In this document: piece by piece, positions 43,371 to 51,935 of the stretch
How positions within the stretch are numbered: position 1 is the stretch's first letter
Layout: every line of letters starts with the position of its first letter
NCBI RefSeq assembly: GCF_016862795.1
Contig: NZ_BONQ01000151.1
Span: 1-64,000 of the forward strand
DNA length: 64,000 bases
Direction of reading: 5' to 3'
Origin: Dactylosporangium siamense
GTDB taxonomy: Bacteria > Actinomycetota > Actinomycetes > Mycobacteriales > Micromonosporaceae
Notes under the pieces: generated by a model
What the model was told of the DNA's origin: nothing
Database searches by the model: none
What the model saw: only the letters and a program-made list of their open reading frames with translations
Made by a program: the position numbers and the translations under genes

Positions 43371-44202
43371 GGGCCGGGGCGAGCGGATCGCCCGCTGGAT
43401 CGTGCTGAGCCTCCTGGCGCTGTTCGTGCTGACGCCGCTGTTCGTGATGGTGAGCTCGGCGTTGAAGCCGCTGCAGGACGTCCAGGACGACTTCACCTGG
43501 CTGCCCTCGACGCTGACGTTCCAGGCGTTCGTCGACATGTGGAGCACCGTCCCGCTCGGCAACTACCTGCTCAACAGCGTGATCGTGTCGACGGTCGCGG
43601 CGGTGTTCTCGGTGTCGATCGCGGTCTTCGCGGCGTTCGCGATCAGCCGGTACCGGTTCCGCGGCCGGGGCGTGTTCTCGGTCGCGGTGCTGTCGACGCA
43701 GATGTTCCCCGGCATCCTGTTCCTGCTGCCGCTGTTCCTGATCTACGTGAACCTGGGCACGGCGACCGGGATCGAGCTGTACCAGACCCGGCTCGGCCTG
43801 GTCATCACGTACCTGACGTTCTCGTTGCCGTTCTCGATCTGGATGCTGGTCGGCTACTTCGACTCGATCCCGCGGGGGCTGGACGAGGCCGCGCAGGTCG
43901 ACGGCGCCGGGTCGATGCGCACGCTGTTCACCGTCATCCTGCCCACGGCCGTGCCGGGGATCGTCGCGGTCACCGTGTACGCGTTCATGACCGCGTGGGG
44001 CGAGGTGCTGTTCGCCTCGATCATGACGGACCAGGACAGCCGCACCCTCGCCGTCGGCCTGCAGGCCTACTCGACGCAGTTCCAGGTGTACTGGAACCAG
44101 GTGATGGCCGCGTCCCTGGTCGTCAGCATCCCGGTCGTGGCCGGCTTCCTGGCGTTGCAACGGTATTTCGTGGCCGGTCTGACCGCCGGCGCCGTCAAGT
44201 AG
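43363..44202 (+). CDS. Sugar ABC transporter permease (MalG type)
   Basis: 279 residues, six membrane helices, EAA loop [21 protein letters not shown]. Pairs with the MalF-type protein to form the channel. ATG with AGGAGG upstream. Sixty bp before the GH1 gene, which is in the same operon. Confidence 0.93.
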   Translation: MREGRGERIARWIVLSLLALFVLTPLFVMVSSALKPLQDVQDDFTWLPSTLTFQAFVDMWSTVPLGNYLLNSVIVSTVAAVFSVSIAVFAAFAISRYRFRGRGVFSVAVLSTQMFPGILFLLPLFLIYVNLGTATGIELYQTRLGLVITYLTFSLPFSIWMLVGYFDSIPRGLDEAAQVDGAGSMRTLFTVILPTAVPGIVAVTVYAFMTAWGEVLFASIMTDQDSRTLAVGLQAYSTQFQVYWNQVMAASLVVSIPVVAGFLALQRYFVAGLTAGAVK

Positions 44203-44261
44203 CGCCGGGCAACACTGCCGAAACCCGTCCTCATCGCAGCTTCACAGAGGAGAACCGCCCC

Positions 44262-45632
44262 GTGCTGGATCTGTCCGACCTCCCATCGAACTTCATCTGG
44301 GGCTCCGCCACGGCGGCGTACCAGATCGAAGGCGCCGTCACGGAAGACGGCCGTGGACCGTCCATCTGGGACACGTTCAGCCACGCGCCCGGCAACGTCG
44401 ACAACGGCGACACCGGCGACGTGGCCTGCGACCACTACCACCGCTGGCCGGAGGACATCGCGCTGATGCGCCGGCTGAACCTGGAGGCGTACCGGTTCTC
44501 GGTGGCGTGGCCGCGGATCCTCCCGGCGGGGACCGGCGCGGTGAACGGGGCGGGTCTCGACTTCTACGACCGGCTCGTCGACGGTCTCCTGGAGGCGGGC
44601 ATCCGGCCGTTCGCGACGCTGTACCACTGGGACCTGCCGCAGGCGTTGCAGGACGCCGGCGGCTGGCCCCGGCGGGAGACGGCCGAGGCGTTCGCGGACT
44701 ACGCGGCGATCGTCGCGGGCCGGCTCGGGGACCGGGTCGCGGACTGGAACACGGTCAACGAGCCGCTGTGCGTGTGCTGGATCGGCCACCTCGAGGGCCG
44801 GATGGCGCCGGGCGAGCGGGACCTGACCCGGGCCGTGCACGCGTCGCATCACGTGCTGCTCGGCCACGGCCTGGTCAACCAGGCGATCCGGGCGTCGGCG
44901 CAGCTGCCGCCGGCGGTCGGGATCGTGCTGAACCTGAGCCCGACGGAGCCGGGTTCCGACCGGCCCGAGGACGTGGCCGCGGCGCGGCGCGCGGACGGGC
45001 ACATCAACCGCTGGTGGCTGGACCCGCTGCACGGGCTCGGCTACCCGGCGGACCTGCTGGACACCTACCAGGTGGACCTGCCGGTCCGCGACGGCGACCT
45101 GGACCTGATCGCGGCGCCGACGGAGTTCCTCGGGATCAACTACTACTTCCGGCAGGTCATCGTCGACGACCCGGCGAGCCGGGCGCCGTTCATCCGGCAG
45201 ATCCCGGTGCCGGGGTCGATCGAGACGGCGATGCCGTGGGAGGTCCACGCCAAGGGCCTGGAGGACATCCTGGTCCGGGTCGCGGAGACCTACCGGCCGC
45301 GCAGCATCCTGATCACGGAGAACGGCTCGGCCTGGGCCGACACCGTCGAGCCCAGCGGTGAGGTGCAGGACAAGGAGCGCGTCGACTACCTGGAGCAGCA
45401 CCTGGAGGCGGTCCGCAACGCGGTCGTGCGGGGCGCGCCGGTCGACGGCTACTTCGCCTGGTCCCTGCTGGACAACTTCGAGTGGGGCTACGGCTACGAC
45501 AAGCGGTTCGGTCTGGTCCGGGTCGACTACGACACGCAGAAGCGCACGATCAAGGCGAGCGGGCACCGGTACGCGGAGCTGATCAGAGCCCATCGCGCCG
45601 CCCATCCGGTTTCTCACGATTCGGTGATCTAG
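44262..45632 (+). CDS. GH1 family beta-glucosidase
   Basis: 456 residues, normal for GH1. [15 protein letters not shown] at the start, the acid/base Glu in TVNEP (about 164-168), the nucleophile Glu in ITENG (about 350-354), and [22 protein letters not shown] near the end. There is no signal peptide, so it splits imported beta-linked disaccharides or oligosaccharides in the cytoplasm. GTG start with AGAGGAGAA upstream. Last gene of the importer operon. Confidence 0.94.
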   Translation: MLDLSDLPSNFIWGSATAAYQIEGAVTEDGRGPSIWDTFSHAPGNVDNGDTGDVACDHYHRWPEDIALMRRLNLEAYRFSVAWPRILPAGTGAVNGAGLDFYDRLVDGLLEAGIRPFATLYHWDLPQALQDAGGWPRRETAEAFADYAAIVAGRLGDRVADWNTVNEPLCVCWIGHLEGRMAPGERDLTRAVHASHHVLLGHGLVNQAIRASAQLPPAVGIVLNLSPTEPGSDRPEDVAAARRADGHINRWWLDPLHGLGYPADLLDTYQVDLPVRDGDLDLIAAPTEFLGINYYFRQVIVDDPASRAPFIRQIPVPGSIETAMPWEVHAKGLEDILVRVAETYRPRSILITENGSAWADTVEPSGEVQDKERVDYLEQHLEAVRNAVVRGAPVDGYFAWSLLDNFEWGYGYDKRFGLVRVDYDTQKRTIKASGHRYAELIRAHRAAHPVSHDSVI

Positions 45633-45703
45633 GGTCGATGTGGGGTGCTGCCGGGTAAGGGGACCGGGAGCACCACCGGACCTGCCACCGAGGAGACGTG
45701 ATC

Positions 45704-46144
45704 ATGAGCTCTGACACCGCGAGCTGGGACCCGGCACCGGACGAGGAGGGCCAGCTCTCCGTCGAGGACACCCTGTCGGACCGCGGCCTGGCCGATGCCC
45801 TGGACGAGGGGTACTCACCGCCGGAGAAACCCCTGGGACTCAACACGTTCGGCGTCACCCAGGCCGAGGCGCAGCGGGGCGAGTCCTGGGACCAGCGCAT
45901 CGCGCAGGAGGAGCCGGACCCGACGGCCCGGCCCGATCTGGACGACTACGGCACCACGACCGAGTCCGGGGAGTTCTTCGACGCCGGCGAGGTCGGCGAC
46001 CGGCGGGCCGGCCGCCTCGTCGCCCCGGACGAGGGCTGGGGCGAGGACGAGGAGAAGGACGAGATCGGCTCCGACGTCGGCATCGACGGCGGCGCCGCGT
46101 CGGCCGAGGAGGCCGCCATGCACATCATCGACGTCGAGCGCTGA
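45704..46144 (+). CDS. DUF5709 family protein
   Basis: 146 residues, very acidic. VEDTLSDRGLADALDEGYSPPEKP and RIAQEEPDP, RAGRLVAPDEG, EEAAMHIIDV are the conserved blocks of DUF5709, an actinobacterial family of unknown function. ATG 45704 with AGGAG eight bases upstream. Its last 199 bp are antisense to the open tail of the convergent permease gene. Confidence 0.88.
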   Translation: MSSDTASWDPAPDEEGQLSVEDTLSDRGLADALDEGYSPPEKPLGLNTFGVTQAEAQRGESWDQRIAQEEPDPTARPDLDDYGTTTESGEFFDAGEVGDRRAGRLVAPDEGWGEDEEKDEIGSDVGIDGGAASAEEAAMHIIDVER

Positions 46145-47391
46145 GGCACCTGGACACGCCGGGCACGCCGGGCGGTGGCCGCCTGATAACCGAGAGCGAC
46201 CACCGCCACCCCCGCCGCCCACGCGACATACCATCCAGTGAGGGCGAGCAGCCCGACTACGCACAGCAATGCCACCATCGCGGTCCGCCGCGACCAGGTG
46301 CCGGCCGGTAGGAGCTTCACGGCCGCGGCCGTGCCGAGGACGTAGACGACGACGAACGACGCGGTCGTGGCCAGCATCAGCGGCCTCGTGCCGACCCCCA
46401 GCGGCCCGGCGGCGACGACGGTCGCGCCGGCGAGCCCGGCCGCCACGGCCAGGGACCGGCGGGGCACCTCGCCGGCTCCGGCGCCCCTGGCGAACCAGGC
46501 GGGCAGGGCCCCGTCGCGGCCCAGCGCCGCGCCCAGCTTGGCGGCCCCGGCGAAGTAGGCGTTGACGGCGCCGGCAGTGAGCAGCAGCGCGACCACCGCG
46601 GTGAGGACCTTCACGTCGCGGCCGAGGCCGATGGTGAGCAGCTCGGCGAGGGGCGCCTCGACGGCGCCGGCCCGGGGGCCGAGGACGAGCTGGCTGGTGG
46701 TGGCGACGAGCAGGTAGAGCACGCCGACGACGGCGACCGCGATCCAGGTGGCGCGGGGCACGTCGCGGCGGGGGTCGCGGTAGTCGGCGGCGAGCGAGGT
46801 GAGGGCCTCCCAGCCGGCGAACCCCCAGACCAGCACGGCGACGGCGGGGCCGACCGCGAGCCAGCCGTGCGGGGCGAAGGGCCGCAGGTTGGCGAGGTCC
46901 GCGTGCGGCAGCGCGGTGCCGACGGCGAGCAGCAACAGTCCGGCCAGGACGGCGGCGAGGACGAGCTGCGCCTTGCCGGAGACCTTCACGCCGCCGAAGT
47001 TCAGCCCGGCGACGACGACGATGAGGGCGCCGGCGGTGAGCAGCGTGGTGCGGTGGCCGCCGCCGAAGGCCGCCGTGACGTAGGCGGCGCCGAAGCTCGC
47101 CGCGGGCAGGAAACCGACGGGCACCGCGACGTAGAAGATCCAGCCGACGACGGCGGCGGCGCGCGGGCCGAACGCGGCGCCGACATACGTGGAGACCCCG
47201 CCGGCGTCGGGATACCTGGCGCCGAGGGCGGCGAAGGTGGCCGCGAGGGGCGCGGACAGCACGACGAGGGCGAGCCACGCGACGAGCGAGGCGGGGCCCG
47301 CGATCTGGGCGCCGAGGGCCGGCAGGGCGATCACGCCGGTGCCGAGGACGGCACCGACGGACAGGGCGGCGCCTTGCTTGACGGTGAGCAT
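45946..47391 (-). CDS. APC family amino acid permease
   Basis: 481 residues as an open frame, with about 12 membrane helices up to residue ~410 (GAALSVGAVLGTGVIALPAL; ARYPDAGGVSTYVGAAFG; GFAGWEALTSLAADYRDP). This is the YjeH-like/basic APC type for amino acid uptake or export. The last ~65 residues are Ser/Pro-rich and read antisense through the DUF5709 gene; they probably have no function. Divergent, 35 bp away, from a MocR regulator that may control it. Confidence 0.88.
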   Translation of the reverse strand: MLTVKQGAALSVGAVLGTGVIALPALGAQIAGPASLVAWLALVVLSAPLAATFAALGARYPDAGGVSTYVGAAFGPRAAAVVGWIFYVAVPVGFLPAASFGAAYVTAAFGGGHRTTLLTAGALIVVVAGLNFGGVKVSGKAQLVLAAVLAGLLLLAVGTALPHADLANLRPFAPHGWLAVGPAVAVLVWGFAGWEALTSLAADYRDPRRDVPRATWIAVAVVGVLYLLVATTSQLVLGPRAGAVEAPLAELLTIGLGRDVKVLTAVVALLLTAGAVNAYFAGAAKLGAALGRDGALPAWFARGAGAGEVPRRSLAVAAGLAGATVVAAGPLGVGTRPLMLATTASFVVVYVLGTAAAVKLLPAGTWSRRTAMVALLCVVGLLALTGWYVAWAAGVAVVALGYQAATARRARRVQVPQRSTSMMCMAASSADAAPPSMPTSEPISSFSSSSPQPSSGATRRPARRSPTSPASKNSPDSVVVP

Positions 47392-47426
47392 ACGATGACG
47401 CTAAACCCGGGCTTGGCCCGGTTGAA

Positions 47427-48884
47427 GTGCCAATTGATCACGGGTTGCATTGGGCCAAGTTGGAACTGCACATCAGCCTCGAAGGCCGCGGTGACCAGGC
47501 CGCCCGCATCTACCGGCAGGTCCGTGACGCGATCCTCGACGGGCGGCTGCGGGCCGGGGACCGGGTGCCGCCGAGCCGGGACCTCGCCCGGCAGCTGGCG
47601 GTGTCGCGCAACACGGTCGCGGCCGCCTACGACCGGCTCGTCGGCGACGGGTTCCTGGAGGGCCGGGCGGGCGCGGGCACGTTCGTGGCGATGCCGGCAC
47701 CGGGCGGGTCGCGGCGGGCGCCGGTCGGGGCGCTGCGACCGTCACCGCGCTGGGCGGTGCTCGCCGGTGAGCTCGCCGCCGACCTCTCCGCCCGGCCGCC
47801 GACCAGGAAGGCCCGCTACGACCTGCGGGCCGGGCACCCCGACGGCGGCCTGTTCCCCCTCGCGACCTGGCGGCGGCTGCTCACGCGGTCGTTGCGCGCC
47901 GACGCCGAGTACGCCGACCCGGCGGGCCTGGAGCGGCTGCGCGCGGCGATCGCGCGGGCCGTGGGGCTGTCCCGGTCCGTGCGGGCGGCCGCGGCGGACG
48001 TGATCGTCACCAACGGCGCGCAGCAGGGCCTGGACCTCGTCGGCCGGGTGCTGATCGAGCCGGGGTCGGTGGTCGCCGTCGAGGAGCCCGGCTACCCGCC
48101 GGCGCGGCTCGCCTTCACCGCACTCGGCGCCCGCGTGGTCCCGGTCCCGGTCGACGGCGACGGCCTGGTCGTGGACGCGCTGCCCCGCTCGGCCCGGCTG
48201 GTGTACGTGACGCCGTCGCACCAGTACCCCCTCGGCGTTCCCATGTCACTGACCCGCCGCGCGGCGCTGCTCGGGTGGGCGGAGCGGCACGGCGCGGCGA
48301 TCGTCGAGGACGACTACGACAGCGAGTTCCGCTTCTCCGACCGGCCCCTGGAGCCGCTGCAGAGCCTGGACCGGGCGGGCAGGGTCGTCTACGTCGGTTC
48401 GTTCGCCAAGACACTGCTGCCCGCGCTGCGGCTCGGGTTCCTGGTGCCGCCGGCGTCGCTGCGGCCGGCGCTGGTCGCGGCGAAGCGTCTCGCCGACTGG
48501 CACGTCGAGCCGGCCGCGCAGGCGGCCCTGGCCGACTTCATCGACGAGGGACTCCTGCGGCGGCACGTGCGGACGGTGACGCGGGTGTACGCGGCCCGCC
48601 ACGAACTGGTGACCACCGCCGCACGGGGTCCCCTCGCCGACCGGTTCACGCCGGTGCCGTCCTCGGCCGGGCTGCACGTGACGCTGCTCGCCGCCGCCCA
48701 CGTCGACGTGCCGCGGACCCTCGCCCGGCTGCGGGACGCGGACGTCGCCGTGGAAGGGCTCGCCGGCTTCTACACCGCCGCCGCGCCGGCGGACGGCCTC
48801 GTCATCGGGTACGGCATGATCACCGCCGGGGATCTGCCGGCCGCCCTGGACCTGCTGGACCGCGCCTCCCGCCCGTTGGGGTGA
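47427..48884 (+). CDS. MocR/PdxR-family regulator (GntR helix with aminotransferase-like domain)
   Basis: 485 residues. A winged helix (about 26-90: QIYRQVRDAIL-like, VPPSRDLARQLAVSRNTVAAAY) is fused to a fold-type I aminotransferase domain (NGAQQGLDLVGRVLIEPG, EDDYDSEFRF, the PLP lysine in GSFAKTLLPALRLGF). These regulators sense PLP or amino acid derivatives and often control vitamin B6 or amino acid transport genes. Start GTG 47427; later TTGs are possible. Divergent from the APC permease, its likely target. Confidence 0.9.
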   Translation: MPIDHGLHWAKLELHISLEGRGDQAARIYRQVRDAILDGRLRAGDRVPPSRDLARQLAVSRNTVAAAYDRLVGDGFLEGRAGAGTFVAMPAPGGSRRAPVGALRPSPRWAVLAGELAADLSARPPTRKARYDLRAGHPDGGLFPLATWRRLLTRSLRADAEYADPAGLERLRAAIARAVGLSRSVRAAAADVIVTNGAQQGLDLVGRVLIEPGSVVAVEEPGYPPARLAFTALGARVVPVPVDGDGLVVDALPRSARLVYVTPSHQYPLGVPMSLTRRAALLGWAERHGAAIVEDDYDSEFRFSDRPLEPLQSLDRAGRVVYVGSFAKTLLPALRLGFLVPPASLRPALVAAKRLADWHVEPAAQAALADFIDEGLLRRHVRTVTRVYAARHELVTTAARGPLADRFTPVPSSAGLHVTLLAAAHVDVPRTLARLRDADVAVEGLAGFYTAAAPADGLVIGYGMITAGDLPAALDLLDRASRPLG

Positions 48885-48918
48885 CAGCGCGGCCCGCGCC
48901 GCCCGCTACGGTGTACGG

Positions 48919-49779
48919 ATGCTCGTGCGCCGCGTCGCCGCCCTCACCGCGCTCGCGGTCGGTCTCGCCGGTGGGGTCACCGCCTGCGGCGGGAAGGCCA
49001 AACCGCAGGCCCGGCCGCCGGCCGCCACGACGTCACCGGCGTCGGCGGCCCCGTCGGAGTCCGCGCCCGCCTCACCCGCCGCTCCTGTGACGACCCCGCC
49101 GGCCGCCCCGGCCGCCGCCGGCATCCCGACGATCACGTATACGAAGGGCGCCGCGGGGTTCCCCGCCGACCCGGACCAGTCCTCGACGGTGCCGCTGACC
49201 GAGGGGCTGCACCCGACGGCGAAGCTCGCCGCCTACGACGCGCCCGGCGGCACCGCCCGCGCCTACCTGACCCCCGACATCAGCGGCGTGCAGCTGGTGA
49301 TGCCGATCGTGGCGAAGCAGGCCGGCTGGGTCGCGGTGCTGCTGCCGACGATCAACCGCAGCGTCGGCTGGCTCCCCGCCGGCAACTGGACCACCGTGCC
49401 GCTGCGCGACCAGGTCATCGTGCGCCGCGGCGCGTTCACGCTCACCTGGGTCCGCGACGGCGTCGCGCAGCAGACGTGGACCGTGACCGTCGGCGCGGCG
49501 GCGACCCAGACCCCGCTGGGGCGCACGTTCGTCCTGGGCCGCTCGCGCCTGTCCAGCCAGGTCTACGCCGGGCTCGACGTCCTCGCGCTCGGCGCCGTCC
49601 CGGACGACAAGGGCGCCGTCGCCGACGGCCTCGAAGACGCGCACACCGGCATCCACGCCTGGTACCGCAACGAGTTCGGCTTCCGCAAGTCCAACGGTTG
49701 CGTCCGGATGCCCCCGGCGGCCCAGAAGGTCCTCCTCGACTCGGTCGCCAGCGGCACCAGCGTCGTCGTCCTGCCCTGA
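48919..49779 (+). CDS. L,D-transpeptidase (YkuD family) lipoprotein
   Basis: 286 residues. Lipoprotein signal (GGVTACGG), an Ala/Pro/Thr-rich linker (~25-70), a small SH3-like middle region, then a YkuD domain with HTGIHAW and SNGCVRM carrying the catalytic His and Cys. It should make 3-3 cross-links or anchor proteins in the cell wall. ATG at 48919, 34 bp after the MocR gene stop. Confidence 0.9.
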   Translation: MLVRRVAALTALAVGLAGGVTACGGKAKPQARPPAATTSPASAAPSESAPASPAAPVTTPPAAPAAAGIPTITYTKGAAGFPADPDQSSTVPLTEGLHPTAKLAAYDAPGGTARAYLTPDISGVQLVMPIVAKQAGWVAVLLPTINRSVGWLPAGNWTTVPLRDQVIVRRGAFTLTWVRDGVAQQTWTVTVGAAATQTPLGRTFVLGRSRLSSQVYAGLDVLALGAVPDDKGAVADGLEDAHTGIHAWYRNEFGFRKSNGCVRMPPAAQKVLLDSVASGTSVVVLP

Positions 49780-49841
49780 TCGTCGGTCGGGAATCATCCC
49801 CTTCACTGGCGCTTCACCGCCGACGGTTTACCGTTGGGAGG

Positions 49842-50489
49842 GTGATCCGTACAGTGGCACTGATTGGTATCGACGGCGCCGGCAAGTCCACCCAGGCGCG
49901 GTGGCTCGCCGACTGGCTCGACGCGAGCGGCGTGCCCGCCCGCTACCACCGCAACGCCGCCGGACGGGTCTTCTTCGGCCGGCTGGCGCAGCGACTCGGC
50001 CGGCGCGACGCCGAGCACCTGCTCGGGGTGCGGCTGTTCCTGCTGGTGGAGACGCTGCTGCGGGGGCTCGTCATCACCCGCGCGCTGCTCCTGTCGCGGC
50101 TGACCGGCACCGTGGCCGTCATGGACCGCTACACCTACTGCCAGTACACCAGCATCACCGTCCGCGGCGGGCGCCCCCGGCTCGCACGGCTGCTGTTCCG
50201 GCTGCTGCCGCAGCCCGAGCTGGTCCTCTACCTGGCGGTGCCGCCCCTGGTGGCGCAGGCCCGGGTCGACGCGCGGGGCAAGGACCACGAGGACCTGGAC
50301 TACCTGACGGCGTGCGACGCGGCGTACCGGGGACTGCCGGAGGCCGGCCGGTTCACCGTCGTCGACGCGGGCACGGACCCGTCGGCGGTGCAGACCCAGC
50401 TGCGCGAGGCGGTGCAGCGCGACCTGCTGCCGGACTCGGCGCGCCGCCACCCGTCCCGCGCCGCGCAGCACCTGCTCCCGATCGGGTGA
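49842..50489 (+). CDS. Thymidylate kinase-like nucleoside monophosphate kinase
   Basis: 215 residues. P-loop ALIGIDGAGKSTQARWL (about 6-22), a DRY motif in VMDRYTYCQYTS, and the PELVLYLAVPPLVAQARV segment match the thymidylate kinase fold. Standard Tmk residues are only partly kept, so dTMP may not be the substrate. GTG start. Confidence 0.78.
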   Translation: MIRTVALIGIDGAGKSTQARWLADWLDASGVPARYHRNAAGRVFFGRLAQRLGRRDAEHLLGVRLFLLVETLLRGLVITRALLLSRLTGTVAVMDRYTYCQYTSITVRGGRPRLARLLFRLLPQPELVLYLAVPPLVAQARVDARGKDHEDLDYLTACDAAYRGLPEAGRFTVVDAGTDPSAVQTQLREAVQRDLLPDSARRHPSRAAQHLLPIG

Positions 50490-50596
50490 CCTGGTCGCCG
50501 GTCGGGGACGCGACCGGCCGGACGCCGGTTAGCGTCGATGTCTCGGGTCACGCGGGCAGCTGAGGTTCGCGACCGGGGTTGGCGAAAGGAACGCGC

Positions 50597-51289
50597 GTGT
50601 TCTCCACCGGCGACGATCCCGCGGCACGGCTGCGACACGAGCTGCACACCCCGCTGACGTCGATCCTCGCGTACACCCGGCTGCTGCGCGACGACCTGGC
50701 CGGCGCTCCCGCGGCCGACGCGCTGACCGAGGGCGTCGCGTGCCTCGACGCGATCGACCGCAACGCGGTGCGGCTGCAGCGCTACGTCGACGGGGTCGTC
50801 CTCCCGCTCGCCGCCACCGACCCCACCGATGCCGCCGGCGCCGGTGACGGGCCGCACCGGCAGGGCGCGACGGATCTGGTCGCGGTGCTCCGCGACGCCG
50901 TCGACCTGGCCCGCCGGGTCGCGGTCGCGGGTGCGGTGAGCATCCACGCGGACGCGCCGGCGACGGTGCCGGTCGCCGTCGACGACCTCGTCTGCCGGCA
51001 CCTCGTCGGGCAGCTCGTGCTGTGGCTGGCGACGGCCGCGCCGAGCCGCGCGCACATCGAGATCGCGTTGCGGGCCGACCCGGTCCCGGCGATCGACGCG
51101 AGGATCGTCGGGCACGGTGAGCTGACCGCGCCGCAGCCCCGGCCGAGCGACCCGCAGAAACCCGCGGACCTACGGGTGGCGAGCGCCGTGGCGAGCCTGT
51201 GCGGCGGCGAGGTCCGCCTCGACGAGACGTCGTTCCGCCTCACCCTGCCGGCGAGCGTCCTGGCCACGGCGAGCCGCCGCTCCCCGTGA
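50597..51289 (+). CDS. Histidine-kinase-like protein with HisKA box but degenerate ATPase region
   Basis: About 230 residues. RLRHELHTPLTSILAYTRLL near residue 11 is a phospho-acceptor H box. The rest (~95-225) resembles a GHKL ATPase in layout but lacks clear N, G1 and G2 boxes. No sensor domain or membrane helix. It may be a phosphotransfer or decoy partner rather than an active kinase. GTG at 50597 with AAAGGA upstream. Its stop lies in a duplicated 26-bp hairpin unit. Confidence 0.6.
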   Translation: MFSTGDDPAARLRHELHTPLTSILAYTRLLRDDLAGAPAADALTEGVACLDAIDRNAVRLQRYVDGVVLPLAATDPTDAAGAGDGPHRQGATDLVAVLRDAVDLARRVAVAGAVSIHADAPATVPVAVDDLVCRHLVGQLVLWLATAAPSRAHIEIALRADPVPAIDARIVGHGELTAPQPRPSDPQKPADLRVASAVASLCGGEVRLDETSFRLTLPASVLATASRRSP

Positions 51290-51332
51290 CCGCTGTGGTC
51301 ACCGGTTCCCCGTGACCGCTGTGGTCACCGGT
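51281..51332. repeat. Tandem duplication of a 26-bp hairpin unit (terminator-like)
   Basis: Two perfect 26-bp copies in tandem, each containing the inverted repeat GTGACC-GCTGT-GGTCAC. The first copy includes the stop codon of the kinase-like gene, and the second ends two bases before the convergent PIN gene's last base (51335). Two stacked hairpins may end transcription both ways. Confidence 0.7.
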
Positions 51333-51334
51333 TC

Positions 51335-51733
51335 TCAGAGCTCGACGAGGCCGTCGAGCTCGCCGATGGCGCGGCGGACGGCCGGGGCGTGCGCGGTGAG
51401 CAGGCGCGCCTCGTGGCGGTGCGCCTCGGCGACCGCGTGGGCGAGGCCGAGGCTGCCGTTGAGCCGGGACGCCAGCCGCCCCAGGCCGACCGCGTCGGCA
51501 CCGCCGAGCGGCGCGACCGTGACCGTGCCGAGCAGCGCGTCGAGGCGGGCGAGCTCCTCGGCATAGGCGAGCTCGCTGCGGGTCTCGGCGAGCGCCACCG
51601 CCGGGACGACGACGGTGCCGCCGTCGGCGAGGACGGTGCTGACGAGCTCGTCGACGCCGGTGTCGCCCTGGGTGTAGGCGAGCACCGCCGACGCGTCGAG
51701 CACCAGGCGGGTCGGCTCGGGCCGGTCGTTCAT
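51335..51733 (-). CDS. VapC-like PIN domain protein with altered active site
   Basis: 132 residues, PIN fold. The first acidic residue (LVLDASAVLAYTQ) and the second (VALAETRSEL) are present. The C-terminal block that normally holds two Asp residues reads GSLGLAHAVAEAHRHEARLLTAH, with Leu/His where Asp is expected, so nuclease activity is doubtful. Overlaps the small upstream gene by four bases (ATGA), as in toxin-antitoxin pairs. Confidence 0.78.
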   Translation of the reverse strand: MNDRPEPTRLVLDASAVLAYTQGDTGVDELVSTVLADGGTVVVPAVALAETRSELAYAEELARLDALLGTVTVAPLGGADAVGLGRLASRLNGSLGLAHAVAEAHRHEARLLTAHAPAVRRAIGELDGLVEL

Positions 51734-51882
51734 GACCAGCCCATGAGTTCGCGGACCTGCTCACGGGACTCGGTGCGGGCCTCGGCGGTGACGTGCGCGC
51801 CGGCGTCGTCGAGCCGTTTGCGGGCCCGGGCGCGGCGCTCCTCGTCGGATGCGGGAGCCGGCTCGGGGTCGATCTCGGTCAT
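51730..51882 (-). CDS. Small antitoxin-like protein paired with PIN gene
   Basis: A 50-residue charged helical protein (MTEIDPEPAP ... EQVRELMGWS). Its stop overlaps the PIN gene's ATG, the typical antitoxin-toxin arrangement. It is too short to hold a DNA-binding domain as well as a toxin-binding helix; only the helix is apparent. VapB-like role inferred from context. Confidence 0.6.
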   Translation of the reverse strand: MTEIDPEPAPASDEERRARARKRLDDAGAHVTAEARTESREQVRELMGWS

Positions 51883-51935
51883 GGCGTGACCGTACCGCGT
51901 CACATCGACCGACGCGGTCCCCCGAAGCGCCGGGT

